Origin: Trichopria drosophilae
Taxonomy: Eukaryota; Arthropoda; Insecta; Hymenoptera; Diapriidae
Length of the DNA stretch: 64,000 bases
Reading direction: 5' to 3'
NCBI GenBank assembly: GCA_030407085.1
Contig: CM059587.1
Location: 75,505,001-75,569,000 of the forward strand
Below are positions 50,930 through 62,584 of the stretch, piece by piece (position 1 is the first letter of the stretch; each line of letters opens with the position of its first letter). Below the pieces are notes generated by a model. The model saw only the letters and a list, made by a program, of their open reading frames with translations, was not told the origin of the DNA and searched no databases. Both the position numbers and the translations under genes were made by a program.

Positions 50930-51125
50930 CTTTATTTCTATTGCATAAAAAAATTCTTATAACCGACTGGTTATTAGTACTGAAGAAGACCCATAAAAGT
51001 TCGAAATTCGGATTTTTATTTACAACCCGAGTAGAAATTTATTACGGCCCTGATCAGGGCCTGACCAAAAGCGTTACACCCTGATCAGGGCCTGAACAAA
51101 TTTCTACTTCGGAATCCTTCCGAAA
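50930..51125 (+). repeat. Repeat J, copy 2, with hammerhead-like motif and GATC palindromes
   Basis: TTATAACC/GGTTAT forms a hairpin, followed by CTGAAGA (50980-50986) and GAAA (51003-51006), as in copy 1. Downstream, the palindrome CCCTGATCAGGG followed by CCTGA occurs twice (51049 and 51079). ATTTCTACTTCGG and CTTCCGAAATAA near the end also occur after copy 1. Confidence 0.45.
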
Positions 51126-51533
51126 TAATCCGAGAGAAAAACAGGCGACCAAATACTGATCAAAATCGGTCGAATTTAAAAACTATTTAAATGACATCCT
51201 AATTGCGAGACAATCCAGCATCATAGTTGGACGAGTTAAACCAAGTTAAAAATTTACTATTTTTTATTGTACTAAAAAAAAACAATACACAAATAAAAAA
51301 ATTAGCCACAAGGCGAAATCCAACCCCGGACTATTTGGTAACAATTCACGCCCCTAACTACTCGATCATGATTCCTGTTGATGTTGTTTATATTTACTAC
51401 CATGATTCGAAGTTAACCTTTTTTATCTGTAGTATTTTAATAAATTACATATAAAAATAGAAATTTATTTAACTGATGCTAACGAGAGAGGTTAAAAAAG
51501 TACAGCTAATGTTCGCACAAAAAAATGATGGTA

Positions 51534-51568
51534 ATATCTACATTGTCTACATTGTCTACATTGTCTAC
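51534..51568. repeat. Three tandem copies of a 12-bp unit
   Basis: CTACATTGT repeats at a 12-bp spacing (ATCTACATTGTCTACATTGT...), a small minisatellite. Confidence 0.6.
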
Positions 51569-54140
51569 AAGTAATAAAAAGTAAGGACCAAACTCGGATG
51601 AATCGAAATATTAGCAAACTACGCGTTTTTACTGAGTTTTCGAGCATTAACATTGATGCGAAAGTAGGAATGACCAAAATTTATCCAATTTTTTTTAAAA
51701 GCTGATCAAAACAGGATCACTTTGTGATCAGATTCTTTATTATCTCATTTGGATCTAAAATTTACTGAATTTTAGTCAACATTTTTGCCAGATTTTTCTG
51801 TAGGAAAAAGCCCGATAAAAGGAAGTTAGTGCAGTGACATTTTCACTACGACCGAAAAAATATTCAATTTATTATTATTATTATTATATTATAGTAGATC
51901 TTTTAAATTATATATCAGCCTAATTTTTGCCGCGCATTGTAAAAATTGTAAACACTTATTACTATTTCAAAGCTTAGGATCTATAATTTCATTTTACGAC
52001 GTGTTATTTATTGAGAAAAAGAGAATAGTTGATTTAACTATCTGAAAAATAGCTAACACAACGAATTAGTTTATAAAGATGACAAACCAACCATAGTGGA
52101 ATGAACTATTTCAAATTTTTGAAATTTTAAACTATAAAAAAATGTAAAATTTGCAATTTGTTATCTCAGCAAAGTCACGTAATCAATTGAACTATTTTTA
52201 GGTGATTACACAATCCAAATAAAAAAGTAAGGTCAATTATTTATAAATTATTTTCATAAATATTAACTATTTTTTTAGTAAATTGAATAACTGTATTATA
52301 CATATAATAAAGATAAACTCATCCTGTTCGATGTTGCGAAATGTGATACGGAATCTCGGTAAAATATATAACATAAAATTTATTGCTACCAATCTGTATA
52401 TAAATGAAGTCACGTGGAGACGACCGTCGGGGGGTTAATCGCGTAGGTTTAATTTAGTCCAGAAGAGAGGTTAACGTGGAAATAAGTTAAATATATTTTA
52501 GAAACCTGAAAACTGTCAGAATATGTTTTTGAAGCTACAAAGTAGAAAATTTGAGAATAGCATTACCACTCTACGTTTGAGTCGAAGAAATTGATGTCAT
52601 AGCAAATAATAGGTAGTAACCACTCAATGAAATTATTTCATCAAGTTAAAGAGCTGACTTATTATTCCACTATTCTTATTTTGTTTTTGTCAGTGACGTC
52701 AGTAATGTATTTACAAAAAGATAGTTCAGTTAACTATTTTTACAGTTATTTCAATTATTTCAAATAGTCGGGATTACTATTTTAATTTAAAATGGGACAT
52801 AGCTGTTACAATTTCACTAATCGAAATATTTAATTTACGGAATTAAAATAGTTATTTCGACTATTTCTTTTCATTATAGCATACCAAACTAAAATAGTTG
52901 CAGCAATTAAAAACGCACTGAGTTTTAGTTTAATTTCGTTTTCTCCATGTATTTATATAAAAAATGTCTAACCCTTCTGAAAAATTTATAACTATTTGTA
53001 ATAATTTTGCAATATTCACGTATCAAAAAATCAAGAATCTACAGAAAAGTTTACAATAAATATAAGTATTTTCCTGAACAACTGCATTCAAATAACCTAC
53101 AGATATATTCCATATACTTCTGTACTATCGTGTGAAATGATCATACATTTGAAAAAAACCTTCTTTTAACCAACGTTAATTTACCTACAAATCTTCATCC
53201 ACATTTATTTAAATAAATGTAATATTTAAATACTTAATATGACATCAATTATATTAGAAATATATTTCTCACATTAGCTTTTTATTTCTTTATATATTTA
53301 CTTGGATTTTATTGAACCGTCGAACTAACATAGATGTGAAATAAAAATTAATAACATTTACGCTTTACCGCTACTGATAATCTACGTATTTCTACGTGAA
53401 ATATCCAATTTATCGATGGACAGGAGGAAATTCGCAAGCCCGCCGTTACGAGCGACGAGGATTGACGTAATAACGGCGTTTCCGGTTTATGCATCTGGAT
53501 ATTATGAAACTTATATTCGAGTAAGCTTGGGAAAATTGCTTTTAAAAATTATGACCATATTATACCTACGTAAATACCGTATAAATGAGTTAACTAACAA
53601 ATGCCGGTATTAGAAACCGATATATAAAAGCGAGAGTAGAGCGAGCGGTCGTCCGAGATAACTAACCACCATAAAATAGCGACCATTAAAAGAGTTTAAT
53701 ATTTAAACTAGTCGAAGTGAAACTAAGATTTTTTTTAATTTCGAAAATTATTATATAATACAGAGACGAAAACTGTTTTAACACTTTTTTTAACTTTCAA
53801 TCAACCAGGAACACTTATTACAAAATTAAGAGCATAAAACGCTTTTGGTAAGAGAATGTTACTTTACTTTCACAAATGTAATCTTGACCATTATTGTATA
53901 CTGTGAAACGTGATTATTTTCAGATATACGGTGTTTAAGGGTGTATATGAAAAAAATTATAAATAATTAATATATCTATACTTGACTAGTAAGATATAAA
54001 CCATATACTTTTTATGGGTGCTGTTACTACTTAACTATATGTCATTACTGTATAAATAGTAAGGACAACTATGAACATTATTTTGTATCTTATTACTGAA
54101 GTACTTATCATATTTTTTTTTTTAAATTACCGTCTGATAA

Positions 54141-54142
<2 letters not shown>
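51569..54142. other. AT-rich non-coding DNA; TATA-like motif at 53622
   Basis: TATATAAAAGCGAGAG at about 53620 is followed by a purine/CG-rich stretch, promoter-like in appearance. No downstream open frame supports a gene. Confidence 0.35.

Positions 54143-54199
<57 letters not shown>
54143..54199. repeat. (AT)n microsatellite
   Basis: About 28 uninterrupted AT units, ending in CATATATAACATAACATAA. Confidence 0.97.
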
Positions 54200-54205
<6 letters not shown>

Positions 54206-55448
54206 TAACATAACATAATATAATAACATAATATGTGACACTAAAGAAGAGTAGTAATAATACTAATGGAATTGACAAAATAATAATTAATAGTACACAT
54301 TTTTGTTCTTAGTTTTAAAACATTTTTTGATATTTTACAGCAAGATAGGAAAATGATTTTTTTAGACCACAGTGTAATTGAAGTTTAAATATACACTTCA
54401 ATATGTTACTATGTATTGTATACAAAAAGTTTTATCGATATTGATGTTAACTTTGTAATTTTGAACAAAATTGTTTTCAGAAATTAAATATACCTGTAAT
54501 AAAATATCCCATTAATAAACCAAGTATTATAATACTTATTCTTAGGCATCGTTTACATAATCAGTTGTTCAGATCGGTGGCAATATCTCGATTTCATCTT
54601 CAACAAGAGATCCTCATAAATTATATTGAAATTGCGAGTGTCATCGTTTTTATTAAATGGATTAGATTATATGTCAAAATGAAACAGATTTGAGATAATC
54701 TCATATGAAAAAACTTCGGTTTTTTACCATTCTTTCATTGATCCCATTAAAATAGTGAGCAAACAGTAATCTGTGAGCCGTTATCAAAGTGTTTGATGCA
54801 ATTCAACGAATGTTCAATTCGTGTTCTGAAATTTATGTTTAATTTATACTACATCTTAGCTTAACTATTAATATTAGGAATGATTATAATTTCTTAACCC
54901 AAGGAGCGTTACATTTAATACACTTCTACTCCTTACTAAATGTAACTATCTTTCATACAACAAACTTCTATTCTTCATCAAATTGAACTAGTAGCGTTGT
55001 AGACGAGAAACCAAGGTTCGATTCTCCGGTGGGACAACAGGTTTTTTCTTATTTCAAATTAACTGATTTACTTACAAATATTTTCGTTTAAAAAATGATT
55101 TTTCAACTCGTTTTTTAGGCAGGAATTATACGTACCTCGTGCTATTTGACGTACGTTTTTATTCCAGGTTTATACTCTACGTTTATACCCAAATTAAACG
55201 TTTATTAAATAATCCAATTCTTATTGAGCACATTCAAAATAGAGAGCATTTAAAGTACTCAAAATTTGAAAAGCATTACAATTTGATTTTAAACGTTTCA
55301 ACATTTTTGTTTCCAAGAGTCCATTTTAAAGTGTTTGTTTTGTCATGTTTATTTAAGCGACTTTATATTATCTGAAACAATGCGATGCATGAATGTAAGT
55401 CGTATACGAGCGAAACCAATTTCCGTTTGTTTTCGTTTTCTGTTGCAG
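54200..55448. other. Sequence just upstream of the first mapped PDZ exon
   Basis: AT-rich, with no exon ending in the required phase. It is presumably the 3' part of an upstream intron of the PDZ gene. Confidence 0.55.
54985..55035 (+). repeat. B-box-like tRNA-related fragment
   Basis: AGTAGCGTTGTAGACGAG and AAGGTTCGATTCTCCGG look like the right half of a tRNA-type promoter. It may be a third, weaker relative of the segments at 34880 and 45380. No tRNA cloverleaf can be drawn. Confidence 0.25.
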
Positions 55449-55573
55449 CTGGAGGATTCGGAATGAGGGTCGTGGGTGGCAAGTCGGGAAGCGACGGCCA
55501 TATGTACGCGTCGATCGTGTGGACTGTACCTGGGGGACCTGCCGAAAAAGCTGGATTGCAACGAGGTGATAAG
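55449..55573 (+). CDS. Internal exon: first half of a PDZ domain, Piccolo/RIM-type active-zone scaffold (Fife-like candidate)
   Basis: The exon is 125 bp, preceded by a pyrimidine-rich tract ending ttgcag and followed by the strong donor AAG|gtatgt. It starts with the last two bases of a split codon and ends on a codon boundary. It encodes 41 residues that begin GGFGMRVVGGK, where GFGM is the carboxylate-binding loop of a PDZ domain. They continue through IVWTVPGGPAEKAGLQRGDK, the strand/turn/GD segment that precedes beta-D. From knowledge of the family, PDZ domains bind C-terminal peptides of partner proteins. In Piccolo, RIM and Fife the domain sits in a presynaptic active-zone scaffold that organises vesicle release. 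The PGGPAE..G segment followed by VLEW in the next exon resembles Piccolo/Fife more than RIM. The family assignment is fairly sure; the gene name is inferred from memory of related domains. The upstream exon, which must end one base into a codon, was not found. Confidence 0.85.
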
Positions 55574-56044
55574 GTATGTCGACAAGGGGAAATAATGGAA
55601 TAAATAAATAACAAATTTGGTGACCTGCTTGTTATCTCAGTTTTTCCCCCTAAGATTACGTTATAATCGCTGGACGTTTCCGGATTCATTAAGACGATTG
55701 ACGTTTTCCCAACGATTTCATTCCCGATAAACATGACTGACGTGGAACTACTTTTTATTTCATTACTCGCAGGTTTTCTATGTATATACGTACTTTTATA
55801 CCTTAGAAAAAAATAAAAATAGATTCTTAAATATGCTTGATCAAAATTGATTCTATATAATTTGGATTTTTGTGATATATTTTTCGCACCAATAAAGTTA
55901 CAAGATCGATGCCAAACCGTAACTTAAAGTGCATAAAATCTATCAAATTCAACTTGACTTTGTGGGCTTGCTTCGAATCAATCTTTTTAAAACTTCAGTA
56001 TATCGAAAAAATAAACCTTAGTTGATCAGCTATGAATATTATGG

Positions 56045-56300
56045 AATTAAGCGATATCTCCAGCAGTATTGTCCGAAAATCTATATACAGGAACTTTCGG
56101 AGTCTCACATCACGAATTTGAGGATAGATTTCTTTCATTCAAGATGATGGATTCAATATGGTATATCAACATTCATAAAATGCTTCAAATTGAAGAGAAA
56201 GTATGGATGGGGGTTTTTGGAGTCGATCATCACAAATTTAAGGTTAAATTATTAAAATTCGAGATTGCCGACCGAATTTCATCAATAATGTTTACAATTG
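56045..56300. repeat. Satellite-like units, opposite orientation, in intron 1
   Basis: TTTCGGAGTCTCACATCACG and TTTTGGAGTCGATCATCAC, each followed by AATTTRAGG, mark two units of ~125 bp. They are the reverse complement of the phrases at 21156. An open frame runs through by chance. Confidence 0.45.
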
Positions 56301-57329
56301 AGTGAAAATGGTTTTATTTTTTCGTTATCCTGATATTTTGCAGAAAATAGGTTGATTCCATGCGAAACAACAAGATTTGGCATCGATGCTGCAACATTAT
56401 TAATGGAAAAAGAATTCACTTAAAACCACATTTTGCTAATTTTGTATTTAAAATATTGGTTTTCGCTGCTATTAAAATGCAATTCTGACTACCAACCCAC
56501 AAACAATTTTTAATTTTTATATTGTCTGTAACAACAAATTGAGAACTAGTTTTTGCAGACTTAACGAGTTAAATAGAAATTTCTACTTTTTTTTTTGTAA
56601 ATGATTTAACGCTAAAATATTAATATAAAAAATTAATACAATATTAAATTAAATTAAACATATTTTCTATAGTATTTTAGTCGCCCATGATGACAATTTT
56701 GGTAAAAATGTACTAAAATTATTTCAGATTTTTTTCACAATTTTAAAAAATTGTATAACTTTTGATAAATTTAAATGAAATTCTTTAAAACAATTTTGAT
56801 GCGTTTCTCTTATAATTCGTAAAAATAATTAATTTTTACACGAAAGATTGACCAAAATACTACAAAACAAGAAGTATGTACTGTATTCATTTTTTATGCT
56901 AATGTTTTAAATCATTTATACAATTAGATGTAACAATTTGCATTTATTGTAAAGGGTTTTGTTATATTTCATACAAGTATTATGTCACTGACATATATGG
57001 TCCAATGTACTTTGTTTACTTGTTCTAAACATATAAAAAATGAAAAAAAGTTGCCCGTTTAAAGTGGAATACCCCTAGAATTAATTTAATCGTATGAAGA
57101 TAACTGTTTTTATAAAAATTTATTTAATTTATTTACTTTCACAAAGTTACAGAAAACTCCATTTCATTTAAAAAGGCAAATAAAAGTATGTGAAAGCTTT
57201 TAGCTAATTCATTATAAACTGCAGAAACTTCATTTACCGTCGCACATTGTCGTGTTTAATTCGGAGTAAAGTAATCTACAATGCAAGCTTACAATTAAAT
57301 ACATAAAATACTCCTGTGTATTCAAAAAC

Positions 57330-57352
57330 AATAATAATAATAATAATAATAA
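57330..57352. repeat. (AAT)n microsatellite
   Basis: Seven to eight AAT units within intron 1. Confidence 0.9.
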
Positions 57353-59620
57353 GGTGCAAAGAGATAAAATAGGTGGGTCACTCGGGGTTTAAGTTAGTTT
57401 ATACTTTCACTTAATCCTGCATAACTCGAAAAATTGAAGTTTATATCTCTTTAAACAGTGATTAATTTTTAAAAACTCTTTAAAAATTTTTTAGTTTCGG
57501 AGGAGATTATTATCGAAGATTTTATTGTCCCTATTCAAATCTTCATATATCTGTATTGAATATTATTTTCGGAGTTATAAGATTGTTATTCCAGGAAAAA
57601 ATAACATGTATATATATTCATTTTTAGATTTTTTTTCTCAAAGGTAATAAATTTTATAAAAAAAATTGTCAAGAACAAGATTCTTAAAATTCATCACGGA
57701 TTATACTAGAATATTTTCAGAATTATTTGGAAAATTTTAAACATTTTCAAACCTTTAAGTTAACAAATTTGTCAAAATTCCAAAAAAGAAATAAAAAAAC
57801 ATCCCGATGTATTCCTCCTTTACTTCTAAGAAATTTTCATTCTTAGCATTTATTTGCAAAGTTGATGATTTGAGAGTTACAGTATCTTAAACATTTTTAA
57901 ACAAATTTTCTCTTTGAACACAATTTTAAGTGACGTCATATTACATTTTTTTTTTAAATAGACCTTACCATATTTAAGCCTACTTTATGACACGTTATGT
58001 ATGCACCTGTAAGATATTCTAATTTCGGGAACTTATTAAAAAAACCATAAACGAAAAAGGACCCTAAAAAAATCTTGTTTTTTATTCATTAACCACGTGT
58101 AATTAGTTTATTTTTGAATTTGCAGCATTTTCCGATACGCCTTTCGAAAGTGTGGGGTTTGAGACAAAAAGAACATCTACCATAAAATATTTCTCATTGC
58201 ATTTTAATACTAAAAAGTACTGTCAAATTTCATGTTATATTTTTCTACATTTGGTGCTTAATGGATTACGGCAATTATAAAATTAAATAAATAATTTCCA
58301 TTTTACGCTATAATATAGTAATTAAGACTTCCAGGTATCTGGAAATTCAAACCTATATTACTTATGTATCACCTCCTCTAAAAGGTTTCACAACTGGACA
58401 AAACACGAAATTAAATACAAGGATAAATTTGTAATTACTGAAAAACCTAAGTCGAATCTTTAAATTTTGAACACGATCATCTACCAAATTCAAATAAAAA
58501 CAATTAAAATTTAAACAAAAAAATACAAACTTTTCATACCGAGACATGAACAATTATAAAATATACGTACCATAAAGTAATAAACAATGTGAACACGAAG
58601 TTACATCACTGTTCATATGAACTCTTCTCATAATTAAAAAAAATATGCCATAAAAATTAGCTGTTAGATTAAGTTTTCTTTCTACAAGTAACTAATTAAA
58701 AATAATTTTTTGTTATCTTGATGTAAAGAATTTAAAGAATTAAGATGTTTCCTTACAATTAACAGTAAATACATCTATTAAACGATTAAGGTCGATAATT
58801 GCAGTTCACAATCATTTTGATTAATTTTCTGTTAAACATCGTGCTTTTCGTTTCTAATTTTCGTAAATGCTTTTCCCTGAAAAATCAACATGCCGTAGAC
58901 CGCGGAAAAATTGCAATTGTAAAACGCATTGTAAATATTCATTTAAAAGACCAACCGTTGTAATTGCTAATCCCAAAAGGCAACATATAAATTGAAGTCA
59001 AATAAAGGTCGAATATACCTATAAATACTTGAGCAAAGCGACCCTGGCCCACTTACTAACGAAAGTGGATTAGAATGCGACGAATAATTAAATTTCTAAA
59101 TACACCATCATTCGGGTTAACTTCACGGAAAGCAATGAAATCACGTGTTTAATTAGTTATTTTTTTAAAGTATCCAAAATACTGTAAAGAGTTACCCGAA
59201 ATGAAAAAAGGCGAAACAAACGAGTATCCAATATCGGAGGAGAAATGTGGTTACAATGTCTACAAAGTTCAATCTCCGGCAATCGCCGAAGTTAACGTTG
59301 CCTTAATCCTGAGGGATGCCCCTATGGACTTACAATTTATAAGGATTCTGCTCCTCGATCCTGAAAGGCCACCCATTCTCGGTATACCTTCACCATTGTA
59401 CGAATATTTTTCTTCTTTAGAAAATCACCCAACTTTCTCGAATCGAAACTCAATTCATAATAAAATCATAATAAAATTTTATCCCTCCCTTTGACCCAAA
59501 TACATGTCACTAGATAAATAAAGATTAATTATGTAATTTTGGATTATGTTAAAACATTACTAAATATAATGATGTATGCCGTATTATTAATACGGAGCTT
59601 TCAATCCCATGTTCGATTAG

Positions 59621-59733
59621 GTTTTGGAATGGTCTGGAGTTTCGTTGATTGACCGTAGGTATGAGGACGTTGCGCAAATCATCGACCACAGCAGCGACAT
59701 TGCCGAAGTTATCGTAGAGCACACAACCGACCC
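59621..59733 (+). CDS. Internal exon: second half of the same PDZ domain
   Basis: The exon is 113 bp, with acceptor gattag and the strong donor CC|gtgagt. It opens in phase 0, matching the end of the previous exon, and carries two bases of a codon over to the next. The 37 residues start VLEW (beta-D), continue SGVSLIDRRYEDVAQII (helix alpha-B) and end AEVIVEHTTD (last strand). This completes the PDZ fold begun at 55449. The residue at helix position alpha-B1 appears to be Tyr (YEDVA). Canonical class I PDZ domains have His there, and Piccolo and RIM carry aromatic residues. This suggests the ligand is not a standard class I tail. No start or stop lies inside the exon. The exon was found by searching the downstream intron for the expected VLEW continuation, and splice phase independently supports it. 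Confidence 0.88.
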
Positions 59734-61949
59734 GTGAGTCTGTCAATTGATTTGCATGAACATTTATATGACGTCTCGATTTACTAAAGAAAATTAAATA
59801 TAATTAGTAAATTTTGATTTATTCATAAAAAGTGGAAATTTTAATTTACTATATCATCACCTATTTACTACACACCAATAACTGGTCAACAACACCCTTA
59901 CAGAGATAAAAGCAGCTAATCTTTCTTAATTTTCGGTCGCTGAATCCGAATCCAATAGTGAAAATTGTTTATTAGTTCTTTTTTCTATGTAACGTGGAGA
60001 TAAAGTGGCAAAAAACGTCATTTTTGATTATTCGATCGATTGTTCCAGGAATTATAAAAGCTTCGATGATAGCTTAAAATGAAACTTATCTATTTCGTAC
60101 TACGGCGTAGTAAAAAATTACTTTCTTAAATGGACATTTGTTTATATGCGCAAAATGTTGTCTCACCTAAACTACCGGTTACTACTGATCATTTTCGCCG
60201 AGCTGCCAACCATAATTTTGACGAGCGGGTGACTGCCTGAAATCGAATGTTGCAAGTACAAAGATGTATTTTTATGTAATATAAATGTTTCATAATATGT
60301 TTCTAAGGTTGCAGATTACACGTCCTTGCCGTTGACCGAGATCGAGTAATGTTCAAAAGTCTTTATGGATATAGTCATGATTTCAATTTTTGAACATATC
60401 ATTTATTTCAGCCCTATTAATTCGACTTCAGAGATTAGTTATTTCTGTTAGTTTATTCGAAATGAGCGACACTGAAAACTTCTCACTGTCTATTAATTAA
60501 ATGCATTTTAACATATTGACATCATATTAATTGCAATTTAAAAAATATTCATTGCCTACGTGTTAGTGATTTTGATAGCCGTCGTCCGATAAATCTTACT
60601 TTTAACAGCGGAATCGTAATCTGCAACCATAGAAACATATTATAAAATATTTATATCATATAAAGATACATCTTTGTACTTGTAACATTCGATTTCGGAC
60701 AGCCGTCCGCACCCCAGAATTTTGGTCGGCAGCGCCGGGAAAATGAGCATTAGTAACAGGTAATTTAGGTGAGACAACATTTAGCGCATAAAAACAAATG
60801 CCCATTCAAGAAAATAATTTTTTACAACATCGTATAACAATTTTCTTATCATGAAATAGAATTGTAAGCTATTTTCAGCTAATTTTAAGCTATCATTGAA
60901 GCCTTTATCGTGTTTCTATTGAAAGATATACTTCTTCAAACAATGGAGAAAATGACGTTTTTTGCAACTTTACAACAATGATTCGCTATTTTCATCTCTG
61001 TAACATTAAATTGCCACAAATCTGTTGACCAGTGTAATTTGTGAAATATCAGAACTCCCTAACTTTTTAAACAATATGCCATATCTCCGAATTTTATCCG
61101 AAACATGTTTTAATGTATATAAAATAAGCTTTTAATTAATCTATAAAGATTTATTTGAGGTATGAAATTTTCTTATTTGATATGTTTTCAAAATATTTCA
61201 AGAATTCGCAAAAGCAGTTTTAGCGGTAATTTTCTTACGCGTGTCACATATCTGAGGTTCGGAATGAACCATTTTGAGGTTAGATATTCAGAAAGTAATC
61301 GTCACTCTAAAATTCTTGATGATTGTTATACATCTCAGTAATTGATTTTTGTGAGAAAACATAAAATATTACAATTTTCAAATTACATTTTTTACGCGTT
61401 TTTAAAAATCTGATGAGAGAAGAAAAAGTTGATAAAACAATGATCAATATTGTTATTTTCAATGTCAAACTTTTATTTTCGGAACTAAATATGTTAAGCC
61501 TTGTATAAAAAAGTGAAATTAAAAACCTAAACTAACAAATGTGTAATAATCAGATACGAATTTCTAAACGCTTTATTATATTTGTATATTTTTAATCAAA
61601 ATTGTATTCTTTCCAATCCTCATTTTCCCCGTTTATTCCGCAGTTCTACATTTAGATTTGACCTATTTCTCTTACCTAAATTGATTTCAACGTAACAAAG
61701 CCCTATTATTTCAAAATTTTGTCTCATTTATCCTAAAATAATTAGAATTACAAATACATTCAAAGTAACCCGGTAGATTTTAATTTGCACGTTTTTCTTC
61801 AACGTCAAAAAAACAATTATCATTTGAAAGCATACTCGTATTTAGCGGGATGAATCGCGGGACAATAAATGAATTAAAAAGAATAGTAGTACAGTTCTTG
61901 ATTTTGCGCGAATGAGATTTTCCGGTTTCATTGGGAATGAATGCAATAG
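59734..61949 (+). other. Intron 2 of the PDZ gene (2.2 kb)
   Basis: About half of this intron is the foldback element at 59881-61034, which lies within 150 bp of the upstream donor. The rest is AT-rich with no recognisable feature. Confidence 0.75.
59881..61034. mobile_element. Foldback family F, best copy, in intron 2 of the PDZ gene
   Basis: The ends are ACTGGTCAACAACAC and its complement GTTGACCAGT. The arms pair over most of their length: AAAAAACGTCATTTT with AAATGACGTTTTTTG, TTGTCTCACCTAAACTACC with TAATTTAGGTGAGACAA, and TACAAAGATGTAT with ATACATCTTTGTA. There is no open reading frame of note. It begins ~150 bp after the splice donor at 59733 and may affect intron folding; that is inference. 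Confidence 0.7.
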
Positions 61950-62026
61950 GAGCGGAGATTCTCTGGACGATCCTGGAATGGTGCCACCGCCGGGGAAAGC
62001 GGCGGGAAGCCTTGGACTGCAGCTCG
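61950..62026 (+). CDS. Internal exon: linker C-terminal to the PDZ domain
   Basis: The exon is 77 bp with acceptor tgcaatag and the strong donor CG|gtgagt. The first G completes the codon left open at 59733 (giving Pro), 25 codons follow, and one base is carried over. The peptide SGDSLDDPGMVPPPGK followed by AAGSLGLQL is acidic, then Pro/Gly rich, and looks disordered, as expected between the PDZ and the next domain of an active-zone scaffold. It has no recognisable domain of its own. Support is the phase match on both sides, two good splice sites, and GC content well above the AT-rich surroundings. An alternative frame is also open through the exon (beginning ERRFSGR) but would break the phase with both neighbours. 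Confidence 0.75.
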
Positions 62027-62519
62027 GTGAGTCATTGTATATTGTTCGTCATTTACAATAAGAGCGAGACACATGTGCACACACACATATACACAGGCAC
62101 CGACTGTGTAAAAATAAGACAGTACACACCGGGCATTCGTGAATTAGCGAGATTGAAGAGAGTAGATTGAAGAAAAGCTAATTTCGTGAAAAAACTTTAC
62201 GGCGGTGGTAGCAGATTCTTAGCCATTCTATAATTGCCGTGCAATTAATTAATCTCGATTGTCTTAAAATATATACGACCTTTGGGAATGTAGTTCATTA
62301 CATTTTACGTCAATTACAAGTTTTCTCAGTATTTCTTATTAGTTTCTGTACTTTTCAATTTTTATTTTTAGTGAAAATTTTATGATTCTAGACGTAGTTT
62401 GTAGGAATTAGACGGAGACAAACGACTTTTCTTTTCCAGCATGTGTAGCAAATCGTAGAAAAGTGCTGTTTTCGATGAAAAATTCGAAAAAGAGCCACGT
62501 TGCACCTTTTCTGTTTCAG
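62027..62519 (+). other. Intron 3 of the PDZ gene (493 bp)
   Basis: A short intron with good splice sites on both sides. It holds a small (CA)n-like stretch near 62070-62100 and nothing else. Confidence 0.7.
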
Positions 62520-62584
62520 ACTCGGAAGCGGATAAAACACCAACGTCGCCGACGCGCAGGAAGCTACCAAAGACGCCGGTATAA
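62520..62584 (+). CDS. Exon: Ser/Pro/basic linker, either spliced at 62578 or terminal with a stop at 62582-62584
   Basis: A strong acceptor (cctttctgtttcag) precedes two bases that complete the Asp codon from the previous exon. Nineteen codons follow: SEADKTPTSPTR, then RKLPKTP. TPTSPTRRK is a typical proline-directed phosphorylation context. The KLPKTP stretch resembles the basic-Leu-Pro linker motif seen after the PDZ in RIM-family proteins. The only possible donor is CCG|gtataa at 62579, which is weak. If it is not used, translation reads Val then TAA, and the protein would end in KTPV. That tail fits a class I PDZ ligand (T-x-V). So either this is one more internal exon leading to C2-domain exons beyond the window, or it is a short-isoform terminal exon whose 3' UTR is the less AT-rich sequence that follows. 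Confidence 0.75.

Larger units (their letters stand above)
55574..59620 (+). other. Intron 1 of the PDZ gene (4.0 kb)
   Basis: This is AT-rich intronic DNA between the two PDZ exons. It holds a satellite-like repeat at about 56045-56300 and an (AAT)n run at 57330-57352. A relatively GC-rich open stretch at about 59201-59420 has no convincing splice sites. I see nothing else. Confidence 0.8.

Noticed and set aside
53424..53520. Candidate exon with acceptor gacag and donor gtaagc, open in one frame (starting RKFASPPLRATR)
   Set aside because: The acceptor has no pyrimidine tract, the peptide matches nothing known, and the exon would end in phase 0, whereas the next PDZ exon at 55449 needs a preceding exon ending in phase 1.
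55385..55603. Using the ATG at 55385 as the start of the PDZ protein
   Set aside because: The bases before 55449 form a clear pyrimidine tract and ttgcag acceptor, and the residues before GGFGM do not look like PDZ sequence.
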